From Acidimicrobilacustris sp044350215 (lineage in GTDB: Bacteria; Actinomycetota; Acidimicrobiia; Acidimicrobiales; Acidimicrobilacustridaceae): a DNA stretch of 21,349 nt. The notes under the pieces are model-generated. The model had not been told where the DNA came from and searched no databases. It saw nothing but the letters and a program-made list of their open reading frames with translations. The stretch is from positions 1 to 21,349 of the forward strand of contig JBILIB010000026.1 in the NCBI GenBank assembly GCA_044350215.1, given 5' to 3'. Each line of letters starts with the position of its first letter. The first letter of the stretch is position 1. Position numbers and translations under genes: made by a program. Shown in pieces: positions 1 to 7,545 of this stretch.

Positions 1-563
1 CGGGGTTCATTGAGCTCGACTGCACGCAGTGCAGAGGCACGGCCCACAAGTGCATCCATCGAGATTTCAATACCTGGTGCAATTGCGCCGCCGAGGTACA
101 CCCCATCTTCCGATACCGCGTCGCAAGTTGTTGCAGTGCCGAAATCGGCGATAATCGTTGGGCCACCGTAAAGGTCGTAGGCGCCAACAGCATTTGCAAT
201 GCGGTCGGCACCAACCTCTTTGGGATTGTCGTAATCGATGCGAATGCCCGAACGAATGCCGGGACCGACCACGATTGGCTCGAAATCGAAGTGACGATCG
301 GTGACCTGACGCAACGTGGCTGTCACTCGCGGGACACCTGATGAAATGACGATGCCATCGATGTCGCTGAAGCTGTTACGGCGAAGGGCAAGGAAGCCCT
401 GCAACATGACGGCGTATTCGTCGCTTGTTCGATCGGCAGCAGTTGAGATGCGCCAGTGGTCGAGCAAGCCGGCTTCAGGACGGCGTCCAGCAGACGTTCC
501 ACCGTCGAGTTCGTAAAGTCCAACAACCGTCTGTGTGTTTCCTGCATCAACTGCGAGAAGCAT
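1..563 (-). CDS. coaX: Type III pantothenate kinase, C-terminus cut by window edge
   Basis: It phosphorylates pantothenate to 4'-phosphopantothenate, the first step of CoA synthesis, in the cytoplasm. The visible 187 residues start M-L-L-A-V-D-A-G-N-T, the phosphate-binding motif of the type III (CoaX) family. They continue with H-W-R-I, R-T-S-D-E-Y, G-A-D-R-I-A-N-A-V-G-A and the D-F-G-T-A-T-T nucleotide-binding motif, then G-G-A-I-A-P-G-I. The family is usually about 255 residues, so roughly 70 are missing beyond position 1. The ATG at 563 is favoured by a strong Shine-Dalgarno (GGAGG at 572-576, 8 nt spacing). The gap to the nadC stop is only 14 nt, so this is probably the last or a late gene of the cofactor operon. 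PanC, four genes' worth of sequence upstream, supplies its substrate. Confidence 0.95.
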   Translation of the reverse strand, partial: MLLAVDAGNTQTVVGLYELDGGTSAGRRPEAGLLDHWRISTAADRTSDEYAVMLQGFLALRRNSFSDIDGIVISSGVPRVTATLRQVTDRHFDFEPIVVGPGIRSGIRIDYDNPKEVGADRIANAVGAYDLYGGPTIIADFGTATTCDAVSEDGVYLGGAIAPGIEISMDALVGRASALRAVELNEP

Positions 564-577
564 TCGTTGATCCTCCG

Positions 578-1438
578 TCATACGGGATCGATATCAAGAC
601 CGATGTCGAGCACCGGCGCAGAGTTTGTGAGACCGCCGACCGAAATGCAGTCGACGCCAGCGGCAGAGTACGCAGCAATGGTTTCAAGCGTGATGCCACC
701 CGATGCTTCAAGCAACGGGCAACGGTGCGATGCAGACGCAACTGCAACGCACTCGCGAATCTGATCGGGCGTCATGTTGTCGAGCAGCAGTGCATCGGCG
801 TCGGCGGCCAACGCTTCGCGCACCTGTTCGAGGGTGTCGCATTCGACGTGAACGGTGCGTGCTGGCCACATCGAACGTGAACGAGCCACGGCATCGTTAA
901 TTCCGAACAACGCGATGTGGTTGTCCTTCAACAAGATCCAATCGGAAAGGTTGCCGCGATGGTTGCGACCACCGCCGGCGCGTACGGCTGCCTTTTCAAG
1001 AACCCGAAGACCTGGGGTGGTCTTACGCGTATCCCATACATACGCGGTTCCGCCCTTGGCGGCTTCAGCCACGTACTCGCTCGTGAGCGTTGCGATTCCT
1101 GAGAGGTGACCAAGGAAATTCAACGCCGTGCGTTCGGCGGTGAGGATCGATGCGAGTCGACCATTCGCGGTGGCGATCACTGTGCCTGGCCCGACGCAAT
1201 TGCCATCTTCGACCGCCCAGACCAGTGACACCGTCGGATCGACCTGCACAAACGTTTCGGCGGCGCAGGCTCGACCTGCGATCACTCCATCCGCGCGAGC
1301 AACGAAGCGGGCCGTTGCAACGAGATCCTGCGGAAGAAGCGCAGAGGTGAGGTCGCCGAGAGGAGTGAGATCCTCGGCAAGAGCGCGTTCAACCGCATCG
1401 ACGACAACGACTCGGGGCGGCTGGAGCAGATCGGACAT
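578..1438 (-). CDS. nadC: Nicotinate-nucleotide pyrophosphorylase (quinolinate phosphoribosyltransferase)
   Basis: It converts quinolinate and PRPP to nicotinate mononucleotide in de novo NAD synthesis. Family motifs appear in order: E-R-T-A-L-N (residues 102-107), T-R-K-T-T-P-G (137-143), G-G-G-R-N-H-R (155-161), K-D-N-H (171-174) and E-A-S-G-G-I (244-249), with S-V-G-G-L-T near the C-terminus. At 286 residues the length is normal. The open frame extends 30 codons further upstream into the nadB end, but the M-S-D-L-L start at 1438 fits family length. It follows nadB by 41 nt and precedes coaX by 14 nt. No nadA (quinolinate synthase) is in the window. Confidence 0.95.
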   Translation of the reverse strand: MSDLLQPPRVVVVDAVERALAEDLTPLGDLTSALLPQDLVATARFVARADGVIAGRACAAETFVQVDPTVSLVWAVEDGNCVGPGTVIATANGRLASILTAERTALNFLGHLSGIATLTSEYVAEAAKGGTAYVWDTRKTTPGLRVLEKAAVRAGGGRNHRGNLSDWILLKDNHIALFGINDAVARSRSMWPARTVHVECDTLEQVREALAADADALLLDNMTPDQIRECVAVASASHRCPLLEASGGITLETIAAYSAAGVDCISVGGLTNSAPVLDIGLDIDPV

Positions 1439-1479
1439 TCCCAAAGCCTGCCCTGCCGAGCCCGATCGGGGCGAACCGG

Positions 1480-3042
1480 TCAGGCGATCACCAATCGCAG
1501 AGCCAGATCGGGGTCGGTTTCGGGCCAATCGTCACGGGTATGAGCACCACGGCTTTCGGTCCGGGCATTGGCCGCGACCAGCAGCGCCGAGGCAACCGCA
1601 GCCAAATTGGCCAGTTCCCACGAAGCAACTCCTGAACCACTGGCGAGGTCTCGGGCATGATCGACCTTGAGTTCGGTGGCCTCCAGGGACGTCGCGTCGC
1701 GCACCACACCAGCACCAACCGTCATTGCCCACTGCATGTCATCTCGAGCAGTTGCGATCGCGTCGGCATCACCGGGGGCTCCAGCCGAAAGCGGTTTAGG
1801 TGTCGTCCAGCCTTCGAGTCGACGACCGCCATCACCGTGAAGCGCGCGCATTGCGCCTGTTCGATCAGGACCATCGCTGCCACTTTCGATTGCTTCAACG
1901 ACGCGCGCACCAAACACCATGCCTTCAAGCAAAGAGTTAGACGCCAATCGATTCGCACCGTGCACGCCCGAACACGCGACCTCGCCAGCCGCCCACAACC
2001 CCGGAAGGCTGCTTGCGCCCTTTAGGTCAGTGACAACTCCCCCACACAAGTAATGCGCAGCTGGCGCAATCGGGAGGAGGTCAGTCGCGGGATCGATGTC
2101 GAGGCCACTAAGCATCGCCGCGATTGTTGGGAAACGAACGTCGAACTGATCGAGACCAGTCACGTCGAGCAAACAATGATCGGTATGAAGTTCGATCATT
2201 CGTCGAACCATCGCGCGACTCACCTGATCGCGTGGAAGCATTTCGTCAACAAATCGCTCGCCGTTGATGTCACGAATCAGCGCGCCGTGGCCCCGTAACG
2301 CCTCCGACAATAACGGCCGAGGCATACGCTGATGATGCAGTGCGGTGGGATGGAACTGAACGAACTCGATATCGGCAACTGCTGCACCAGCGCGCAATGC
2401 CATGGCGATTCCGTCGCCGGTTGCTTCGAGAGGATTCGTCGTAACCGAGAAGATCTGCCCCGCTCCGCCTGAAGCAAGCAACACGTTGCGAGCACGAACA
2501 AGTTCAACGGTTCCGTCAGCGAGTGAGGCACGCACACCGACACAGCGACCATTCTCAATCACAAGATCAAGGGCGAATGCGTGTTCGTGAATTTCCGTTG
2601 CTTCGCTCCGTACCGCAGCCACGAGTGCTCGTTCGATTTCGGCGCCAGTTGCAACACCACCGGCATGCACGATTCGCGGAAGCGAGTGTCCGCCTTCACG
2701 AGCGAGTTCAAACTTTCCGTCGGCATCGCGGTCAAACCGCGCACCAAGAGCGACAAGGTCACGAACGCGAACTGGGCCTTCTTCGACCAACACACGCACA
2801 GCATCGACATCGCAAAGGCCTGCGCCAGCAGCCAGGGTGTCGGCCAAATGCAGATCGGTGGAATCAGGATCACCACCAAGAACGGCGGCAACGCCCCCTT
2901 GGGCCCAACGAGTGGTTGATTGTTCCAACGGGCCCTTGGTGAGCACGCCAACACGAACTCCGGGCTGGGCTGCTGCGCGCACTGCAGCAGAGAGTCCCGC
3001 CACACCGGAACCCACCACGAGAAGATCGAGTTCAGCGGTCAC
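1480..3042 (-). CDS. nadB: L-aspartate oxidase
   Basis: This flavoprotein oxidises L-aspartate to iminoaspartate, the first step of de novo NAD synthesis. The N-terminus has the FAD dinucleotide-binding motif G-S-G-V-A-G-L (residues 11-17). Further on are T-R-W-A-Q-G-G-V-A-A-V-L, the E-G-G-H-S-L-P-R-I-V-H active-site segment, the L-A-S-N-S-L-L-E-G flavoprotein motif, and a C-terminal E-S-R-G-A-H-T-R-D-D-W-P. The start is uncertain. GTG at 3042 places the V-T-A-E-L-D-L-L-V-V-G-S-G sequence at the usual family N-terminus (520 aa) but has no clear ribosome site. A TTG at 3108 (542 aa) would begin 6 nt after the panC stop. Its partner NadA is not encoded nearby. Confidence 0.93.
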   Translation of the reverse strand: MTAELDLLVVGSGVAGLSAAVRAAAQPGVRVGVLTKGPLEQSTTRWAQGGVAAVLGGDPDSTDLHLADTLAAGAGLCDVDAVRVLVEEGPVRVRDLVALGARFDRDADGKFELAREGGHSLPRIVHAGGVATGAEIERALVAAVRSEATEIHEHAFALDLVIENGRCVGVRASLADGTVELVRARNVLLASGGAGQIFSVTTNPLEATGDGIAMALRAGAAVADIEFVQFHPTALHHQRMPRPLLSEALRGHGALIRDINGERFVDEMLPRDQVSRAMVRRMIELHTDHCLLDVTGLDQFDVRFPTIAAMLSGLDIDPATDLLPIAPAAHYLCGGVVTDLKGASSLPGLWAAGEVACSGVHGANRLASNSLLEGMVFGARVVEAIESGSDGPDRTGAMRALHGDGGRRLEGWTTPKPLSAGAPGDADAIATARDDMQWAMTVGAGVVRDATSLEATELKVDHARDLASGSGVASWELANLAAVASALLVAANARTESRGAHTRDDWPETDPDLALRLVIA

Positions 3043-3057
3043 AGATGAGCAGTCTGA

Positions 3058-3102
3058 CCGAAGAACGCGTTCAGGCCCGGAATCGAACGGGAGATTCTTC
3101 GG
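3058..3102 (-). repeat. Inverted repeat in panC-nadB junction
   Basis: CCGAAGAA and its exact complement TTCTTCGG occupy 3058-3065 and 3095-3102. They are separated by 29 nt that contain a second small palindrome, GAACGCGTTC. The repeat lies wholly in the 72 nt between the panC stop and the GTG candidate start of nadB. It has no T-tract, so it does not look like an intrinsic terminator. It may be an RNA processing or translational control hairpin, or a chance repeat. Confidence 0.35.
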
Positions 3103-3114
3103 CAGCAATCCTTG

Positions 3115-3972
3115 CTAGGGAACGTCGACACCGAGGTTGTCGAGCAATCGCGGTGATCCGACCTTGGCAACCATGAGCAATCGAACGTTTGTGCCACTTA
3201 TGAGTTCGGCCGGCATGCGAAGCGAATCGGGTTCAACCACGACCGTATAGTCAAGTTCGGCGAGGGGTTCCGCTTCAATAATTGACGCCATATGCGCTTC
3301 GATCACTGCGGGATCGCTTTCGCCCGCCGAGATCATCGCCGCACCCGCCCGAAGCGCCCGGCTGATGACAGTGGCCGCTTCACGCTCGGATGATGACAAG
3401 TAGATGTTGCGGCTCGACATCGCCAAGCCATCGGCCTCACGGACGATGGGGCAACCAATCACCGTGACAGGCTGATCAAGATCGGCGGCCATGCGGCGAA
3501 CGACGGCAAGTTGCTGGAAGTCCTTCTCGCCGAAATAGGCGCGACTCGGGCCTGCGATATTAAACAGTTTCGTGACAACGGTTGTGACTCCGTCGAAATG
3601 CGTTGGGCGACTCGCGCCTTCCATCCCAAGAGTCAGTTGGTCGACATGGACCGTGCTGAGCGTCGGTTCCGAGTACATCTCGTCGGTGCTTGGCGTGAAC
3701 ACGACATCGGCACCCGCTTCCTCAGCGAGTTCCAGATCGCGGTCAAGCGGTCGCGGGTAGGCGCTGAGGTCTTCGCCTGCACCGAACTGCAATGGATTCA
3801 CAAAGATCGTGAGAGCAACGACATCGCAATCAGCGGCGGCAGCACGAAGCAATGACAGATGGCCCTCGTGCAACGCACCCATCGTCGGCACAAGCCCAAC
3901 CGTTCGCCCGAGAGCGCGAACGTTTTCGAGGTGCTCGCGAAACTCAGCCTTCGTGGACAGGACCAGCATCAA
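3115..3972 (-). CDS. panC: Pantothenate synthetase (pantoate-beta-alanine ligase)
   Basis: It ligates pantoate and beta-alanine with ATP to give pantothenate. The class-I-synthetase-like motifs are clear: P-T-M-G-A-L-H-E-G-H-L (residues 29-39, the HxGH histidines at 35 and 38), F-V-N-P-L-Q-F (57-63), F-G-E-K-D-F-Q-Q (147-154) and M-S-S-R-N-I-Y-L-S (185-193), which serves as the KMSKS-like loop. At 285 residues it has full family length. The ATG at 3972 overlaps the stop of the DUF2520 gene by 4 nt (ATGA), indicating translational coupling; a second ATG follows directly. panD, which makes beta-alanine and follows panC in M. tuberculosis, is replaced here by nadB. Confidence 0.97.
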   Translation of the reverse strand: MMLVLSTKAEFREHLENVRALGRTVGLVPTMGALHEGHLSLLRAAAADCDVVALTIFVNPLQFGAGEDLSAYPRPLDRDLELAEEAGADVVFTPSTDEMYSEPTLSTVHVDQLTLGMEGASRPTHFDGVTTVVTKLFNIAGPSRAYFGEKDFQQLAVVRRMAADLDQPVTVIGCPIVREADGLAMSSRNIYLSSSEREAATVISRALRAGAAMISAGESDPAVIEAHMASIIEAEPLAELDYTVVVEPDSLRMPAELISGTNVRLLMVAKVGSPRLLDNLGVDVP

Positions 3973-4754
3973 GATTCCGTTCGGGGGTTCGTGGGTTGCG
4001 CTGCATCGGCAAAACCAGTTCGCGAGTCCACCACGCGTCGAGCCGCTTCGACCAATGCGTCGTATAACGCCAGTTCTGACGTGTCGATGGCTTCGCGATG
4101 ACGAGCAACGGTCTCCCAGTCGCCCCTAGCGACAGGACCGGTCAGGGCATCGGCCACGCCGAGGTCTTCGATGTTGTCGATCGTGGCACGGACAAGTTCC
4201 AGATACGCCTCAAGCGGCACACCCGCCGAGGCGGCGACTCGTTCGGCCGACCCAAGCAACGCAACAACGTGATTCGAGGAGATCGCTGCTGCTGCGTGGT
4301 AGGCAACTCGATGTTCATCGTTCACAACGAACGAGCGACCACCTAATGCAGTCACCACCGATTCAATAATCGTCATCGCTTCGTCGCTACTTGCATCGAG
4401 CGCAAACCACGCGCCCCGCGCCAGGCGCTCAGCACCGACTTCAGCACTTGGCATTGACGTCAGTGGATGAAGTGCTGCTCGTAATGGATGCGTTGCCAAG
4501 ACCTCGAGCCCGGGTGCTCCTGAAAGATGAGCGACCACGGTTGTCTCGACAGGCGTAATCGAAGCAGCAACTTCCTCGATCGCTCCATCTGGCGTCGCGA
4601 TCAGCAAAAGATCCACATCTTTTGCAGCGTCGGCAAGAGCATCACCATGGCGAACAGGCGCAAGCACCGTCCAACCAACCTTCGTCAACGCATTCGAGAG
4701 TGCGCCACCGGCCCGACCCGGTCCGATAACCCGGACCGAGTGGTTCGAGTTCAT
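3969..4754 (-). CDS. Rossmann-like / DUF2520 protein, candidate ketopantoate reductase
   Basis: The N-terminus is a Rossmann NAD(P)-binding fold with G-P-G-R-A-G-G-A-L (residues 11-19), followed by L-L-L-I-A-T-P-D and H-L-S-G-A-P-G, as in the F420-oxidoreductase-like superfamily. The C-terminal half, from about L-H-P-L-T-S-M-P onward, matches the all-helical DUF2520 domain, with the segment A-Y-H-A-A-A-A-I-S-S-N-H. Length is 261 residues from the ATG at 4754, which overlaps the folK stop as ATGA; the open frame runs further upstream but only inside folK. The same family sits next to panC in M. tuberculosis (Rv3603c). Because no panE is present, reduction of 2-dehydropantoate (as for the PanG type) is a reasonable inference, but the substrate is not shown by sequence. 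Confidence 0.85.
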   Translation of the reverse strand: MNSNHSVRVIGPGRAGGALSNALTKVGWTVLAPVRHGDALADAAKDVDLLLIATPDGAIEEVAASITPVETTVVAHLSGAPGLEVLATHPLRAALHPLTSMPSAEVGAERLARGAWFALDASSDEAMTIIESVVTALGGRSFVVNDEHRVAYHAAAAISSNHVVALLGSAERVAASAGVPLEAYLELVRATIDNIEDLGVADALTGPVARGDWETVARHREAIDTSELALYDALVEAARRVVDSRTGFADAAQPTNPRTES

Positions 4755-5215
4755 CCCGGTTCGGCGTCGAGCGGTCCGACGCGATCTACGTGGCCCTCGG
4801 CGCGATCGGCCCAATCGGGACCAGCAACATCGGGAGCAAGATCAGCCAATGGCGCCATCACAAACCGCCGCAATCGCATGCGTGGATGCGGCACTTCGAG
4901 ATCAGGTTCCGCAACGGTGACGCCATCGATCCAAATGATGTCGACATCGAGAGTGCGTGGACCCCAGCGAACCGTGCGAACGCGATTGGCCGCCGATTCC
5001 AACCGATGGCACACACCCAACAGTTCGCGTGCGCTGAGATCGGTGTCGAGTTCGATCACGATATTGAGGAACGGTTCTTGTTCGGGGCCACCCACCGGTT
5101 CCGTTCGGTACACCGGCGACACGGCGACAACCGAGTCAAGCGAACTCACTGCTTCGCGAAGAAGCGACCATGAATCACCGATGTTCGAGCCGAGGCTCAG
5201 GAACGCTCGAGACAT
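4751..5215 (-). CDS. folK: 6-hydroxymethyl-7,8-dihydropterin pyrophosphokinase (HPPK)
   Basis: It transfers pyrophosphate from ATP to 6-hydroxymethyl-dihydropterin, the step before dihydropteroate synthase. HPPK motifs are G-S-N-I-G-D (residues 9-14), Y-R-T-E-P-V-G-G (36-43), R-W-G-P-R-T-L-D-V-D (83-92, whose aspartates 90 and 92 should bind the two magnesium ions) and P-H-P-R-M (109-113). At 154 residues it is typical. The ATG at 5215 directly abuts the folB stop codon (no spacer), and its own stop overlaps the DUF2520 start by 4 nt. Confidence 0.96.
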   Translation of the reverse strand: MSRAFLSLGSNIGDSWSLLREAVSSLDSVVAVSPVYRTEPVGGPEQEPFLNIVIELDTDLSARELLGVCHRLESAANRVRTVRWGPRTLDVDIIWIDGVTVAEPDLEVPHPRMRLRRFVMAPLADLAPDVAGPDWADRAEGHVDRVGPLDAEPG

Positions 5216-5581
5216 TCAGCGTCCTCGGGTGATGGTCACGCCCGAAGTGGCCAGTGCCTGCGGCACCGGTGGGCGCAACTTCCGCACAGACACCGTGACA
5301 CTCAGTGCACGCGGATCAGCGAGCACGGCGTCGGCGATGTTCTGAGCGAGATGTTCAAGCAACTGCGGAGTTCCGTTAAGGATCACGTTTTCAACCGTGG
5401 CAGTAATAGCGCCGTAGTCGAGTGTGTCGTCAAGATTGTCCGACGCACCAGCTGCGGAAAGATCGGCGACAACGTCGAGATCGACCTCGAGGGGCTGTGC
5501 CCGTTCGCGCTCTTCGGGGAGCGCGCCACAAATGCCGGTGACGACAAGTCGGCGAAGTTCGATTCGATCATTCGGGGCCAT
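5216..5581 (-). CDS. folB: Dihydroneopterin aldolase
   Basis: It cleaves 7,8-dihydroneopterin to 6-hydroxymethyl-dihydropterin and glycolaldehyde, feeding FolK. The 121-residue protein has the family pattern I-C-G-A-L-P-E-E near the N-terminus (conserved Glu about residue 24), D-T-L-D-Y-G-A-I (52-59), the L-L-E-H-L-A helix (74-79) and V-R-K-L-R-P-P-V-P with catalytic Lys 101. The open frame extends far upstream, but M-A-P-N-D at 5581 is the only start giving normal length. It lies 17 nt after the phosphatase-like gene and abuts folK. Confidence 0.95.
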   Translation of the reverse strand: MAPNDRIELRRLVVTGICGALPEERERAQPLEVDLDVVADLSAAGASDNLDDTLDYGAITATVENVILNGTPQLLEHLAQNIADAVLADPRALSVTVSVRKLRPPVPQALATSGVTITRGR

Positions 5582-5598
5582 GGGGGATGCGCTCCGGG

Positions 5599-6120
5599 TC
5601 AGGCAGATGGCGGAGGGATCGTCAGTGAAATGGCAACCAGTTCTCGGCCGATCGGGCCGAGCTGGCGCTGGGTCAGTTGTTCGATCACGGTAACGACACG
5701 GGGAGGGTTTTCGACCAGGCCATTCCAAAGCAGATAGCCAGCGATGAGACCACAGACCCGGTCGCTGAGTTCCTCGGCGTGGATGAGAATTCGCTCGCCT
5801 CGCTCTAGGAGCATGCGGAGTTCGGCGAAGAAGGCCGTTTCGAAGATGCCGAGATCGTCTTCGGGAACTGGGCGGTGACGCCACACCACACCGAGTTCGT
5901 CGTAATTGTGGAGATTCAGCGGTGCTGCGATCATCGAGATGACGCAAGTGAAGCCCTGTTCGCGAACCCAGATGATTTCTTCTTGGCGACGAACCTTGCG
6001 ATGGTTGGCGCCATAGCCACCGGGTCGCTCACAGACGGCGAGTCGCTCAGCGATCACCCAGTGAAAATTGCGGGGTCGGATCCCCTGCGCCCACTTCCCT
6101 TTACTGGCCACGGCGCTCAT
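5599..6120 (-). CDS. Dual-specificity-phosphatase-like protein lacking the catalytic cysteine
   Basis: The 173-residue protein resembles small cysteine-dependent dual-specificity phosphatases. It has an N-terminal N-F-H-W-V-I-A-E-R-L-A segment, R-R-Q-E-E-I-I-W-V-R-E-Q-G-F (residues 44-57), a V-P-E-D-D loop where the general acid would sit (85-89) and a terminal helical part. At the P-loop, where active members have HCxxGxxR, it reads H-A-E-E-L-S-D-R (114-121). Histidine and arginine are kept but Cys is Ala and Gly is Leu. If this assignment is right it cannot form the phosphocysteine intermediate and may be a pseudophosphatase that binds a phosphorylated ligand. The ATG at 6120 overlaps the folP stop by 4 nt, so it is translated as part of the folate operon. 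Family assignment is by pattern only. Confidence 0.75.
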   Translation of the reverse strand: MSAVASKGKWAQGIRPRNFHWVIAERLAVCERPGGYGANHRKVRRQEEIIWVREQGFTCVISMIAAPLNLHNYDELGVVWRHRPVPEDDLGIFETAFFAELRMLLERGERILIHAEELSDRVCGLIAGYLLWNGLVENPPRVVTVIEQLTQRQLGPIGRELVAISLTIPPPSA

Positions 6121-6938
6121 GCTGCCACGACTTTGGCCGCTTGGATGGCGCTTCTGACGTCGTGAGCGCGAATCATGCTCGCTCCGGCGTGCATTGCCCA
6201 CACCTCAGTGGCGATCGAACCGGCCAACCGATCGTCGACGGGAACGATGTCGGTCGAACCATCAGAAGCGGCAAGGAGCCGTCCCAGCATTGCCTTTCTG
6301 GACGTTCCGACCATCACTGGCCAACCCAATTCAACGATGCGATCGAGGTGTGCGAGCAGCGCCAGATTGTGGGCGTCGGTCTTCCCAAACCCAAATCCAG
6401 GATCGACCCAAATTTCTTTTACTCCGGCCTCTGAAGCAGCCGTTGCGCGCTCGCGAAGGAACGCGCATACCTCTGACACGACATCGTCATAGTGAGGATT
6501 GGCCTGCATCGTGCCGGGTTCGCCTTGCATGTGCATCGCAATCCATCCGACTCCAAGTTCGGCTGCAACCGGCCAGAGGGAAGCAGAGACATCATTAATG
6601 AGGGTTGCGCCTGCAGCCACCGCAGCACGTGCGACATCAGCATGGCGGGTGTCGATGCTGAGACGACAACGGCCACTCAATCCTTCGAGAACCGGGATGA
6701 CGCGTGCGAGTTCGGTTTCAACATCAACAGGCACTGCGCCTGGCCGAGTGGACTCGCCGCCAATGTCGAGAATCGATGCACCCTCTTCGACCAACGAAAG
6801 ACCATGCGCGATTGCCGAAGCCGGCTCGAGGAACTTTCCACCGTCACTAAACGAATCAGGAGTGACATTCACGATTCCCATCACCAACGGAACCGCTGCC
6901 GGAGTGCCAACTCCGAGTCGGGGAACGACGTCGGCCAC
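6117..6938 (-). CDS. folP: Dihydropteroate synthase
   Basis: It condenses 6-hydroxymethyl-dihydropterin pyrophosphate with p-aminobenzoate to dihydropteroate; it is the sulfonamide target. All family motifs are visible: M-G-I-V-N-V-T-P-D-S-F-S-D-G-G near the N-terminus, D-I-G-G-E-S-T-R-P-G, S-I-D-T, I-N-D-V, W-V-D-P-G-F-G-F-G-K and G-T-S-R-K, with R-A-H-D-V near the end. The frame is open well into folE, but GTG at 6938, two nt after the folE stop, gives 273 residues and the usual short leader before the first strand. The stop overlaps the next gene as ATGA. Confidence 0.95.
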   Translation of the reverse strand: MADVVPRLGVGTPAAVPLVMGIVNVTPDSFSDGGKFLEPASAIAHGLSLVEEGASILDIGGESTRPGAVPVDVETELARVIPVLEGLSGRCRLSIDTRHADVARAAVAAGATLINDVSASLWPVAAELGVGWIAMHMQGEPGTMQANPHYDDVVSEVCAFLRERATAASEAGVKEIWVDPGFGFGKTDAHNLALLAHLDRIVELGWPVMVGTSRKAMLGRLLAASDGSTDIVPVDDRLAGSIATEVWAMHAGASMIRAHDVRSAIQAAKVVAA

Positions 6939-6940
6939 GT

Positions 6941-7513
6941 TTAGTCGCGAGCGATGAATCGCATCGCTTCGAATCGAGTGGCGGCACTTTCGCGGAAAAG
7001 CCCGCGCACCGCAGACGTAACGGTCGTCGAACCTGGCTTGCGAACACCACGCATTGACATACACAGATGCTCTGCCTCGATAACAACCAGCACGCCACGC
7101 GGCGCCAGCGTTGTTTCGAGTTCGTCGGCGATCTGCGCGGTAAGTCGTTCTTGCACCTGCGGACGCTTCGCATAGGCATCGACCAATCGAGCGATCTTTG
7201 AAAGACCAGTCACGCGACCATCGTTGCCAGGGATGTAGGCAACATGCGCCTTACCCATGAACGGAACGAGGTGGTGTTCGCACATTGAGGTGAGTGCGAT
7301 GTCACGCACCATCACCATTTCGTCGTGGTTGGCCTCAAACATCACCTGAAGGTGACTGCGGGGATCGTCACGAAGGCCAGCGAAAACCTCGGCATACATG
7401 CGCGCCACGCGATCGGGCGTGTCTTGCAGACCATCGCGATCGGGATCCTCGCCAATGGCAATGAGGATCTCTTTCACAGCAGCTGAGATTCGGGGAAGAT
7501 CGATGGGCTCCAT
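6941..7513 (-). CDS. folE: GTP cyclohydrolase I
   Basis: It converts GTP to 7,8-dihydroneopterin triphosphate, the entry step of folate synthesis. Zinc ligands are visible: C-E-H-H at residues 78-81 and the second cysteine in H-L-C-M (Cys 151), matching E. coli Cys110/His113/Cys181. Y-I-P-G (93-96) and V-T-G-L-S-K (101-106) complete the active site. The 190-residue protein starts at ATG 7513, which has the best ribosome site of the region (AGGAG at 7520-7524, spacing 6). The 73 nt upstream gap is one of the larger ones in the run and contains a candidate SigR-type promoter (7546-7572). FtsH, which lies upstream in M. tuberculosis, is absent. Confidence 0.97.
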   Translation of the reverse strand: MEPIDLPRISAAVKEILIAIGEDPDRDGLQDTPDRVARMYAEVFAGLRDDPRSHLQVMFEANHDEMVMVRDIALTSMCEHHLVPFMGKAHVAYIPGNDGRVTGLSKIARLVDAYAKRPQVQERLTAQIADELETTLAPRGVLVVIEAEHLCMSMRGVRKPGSTTVTSAVRGLFRESAATRFEAMRFIARD

Positions 7514-7519
7514 CACGGT

Positions 7520-7524
7520 CTCCT
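7520..7524 (-). promoter_or_regulatory. Strong ribosome binding site of folE
   Basis: AGGAG lies 6 nt upstream of the ATG at 7513. It decides the start between this ATG and a more distal in-frame start at 7540, which has no such signal. Confidence 0.8.
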
Positions 7525-7545
7525 GACGAGGGGACAACAACGTTC

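Noticed and set aside
1128..1670. Long plus-strand open frames opposite nadC, nadB, folP, holB, topA and the MFS gene
   Set aside because: They are antisense shadows: low-complexity Arg/Ser/Pro composition, no family motifs, and fully covered by well-supported minus-strand genes.
3043..3110. tRNA-like T-arm sequence (TTCGATTCC with CCCG/CGGG) on the minus strand between panC and nadB
   Set aside because: No matching acceptor 5' strand, D arm or anticodon arm could be placed upstream at tRNA distance. It is a chance T-loop-like hairpin.
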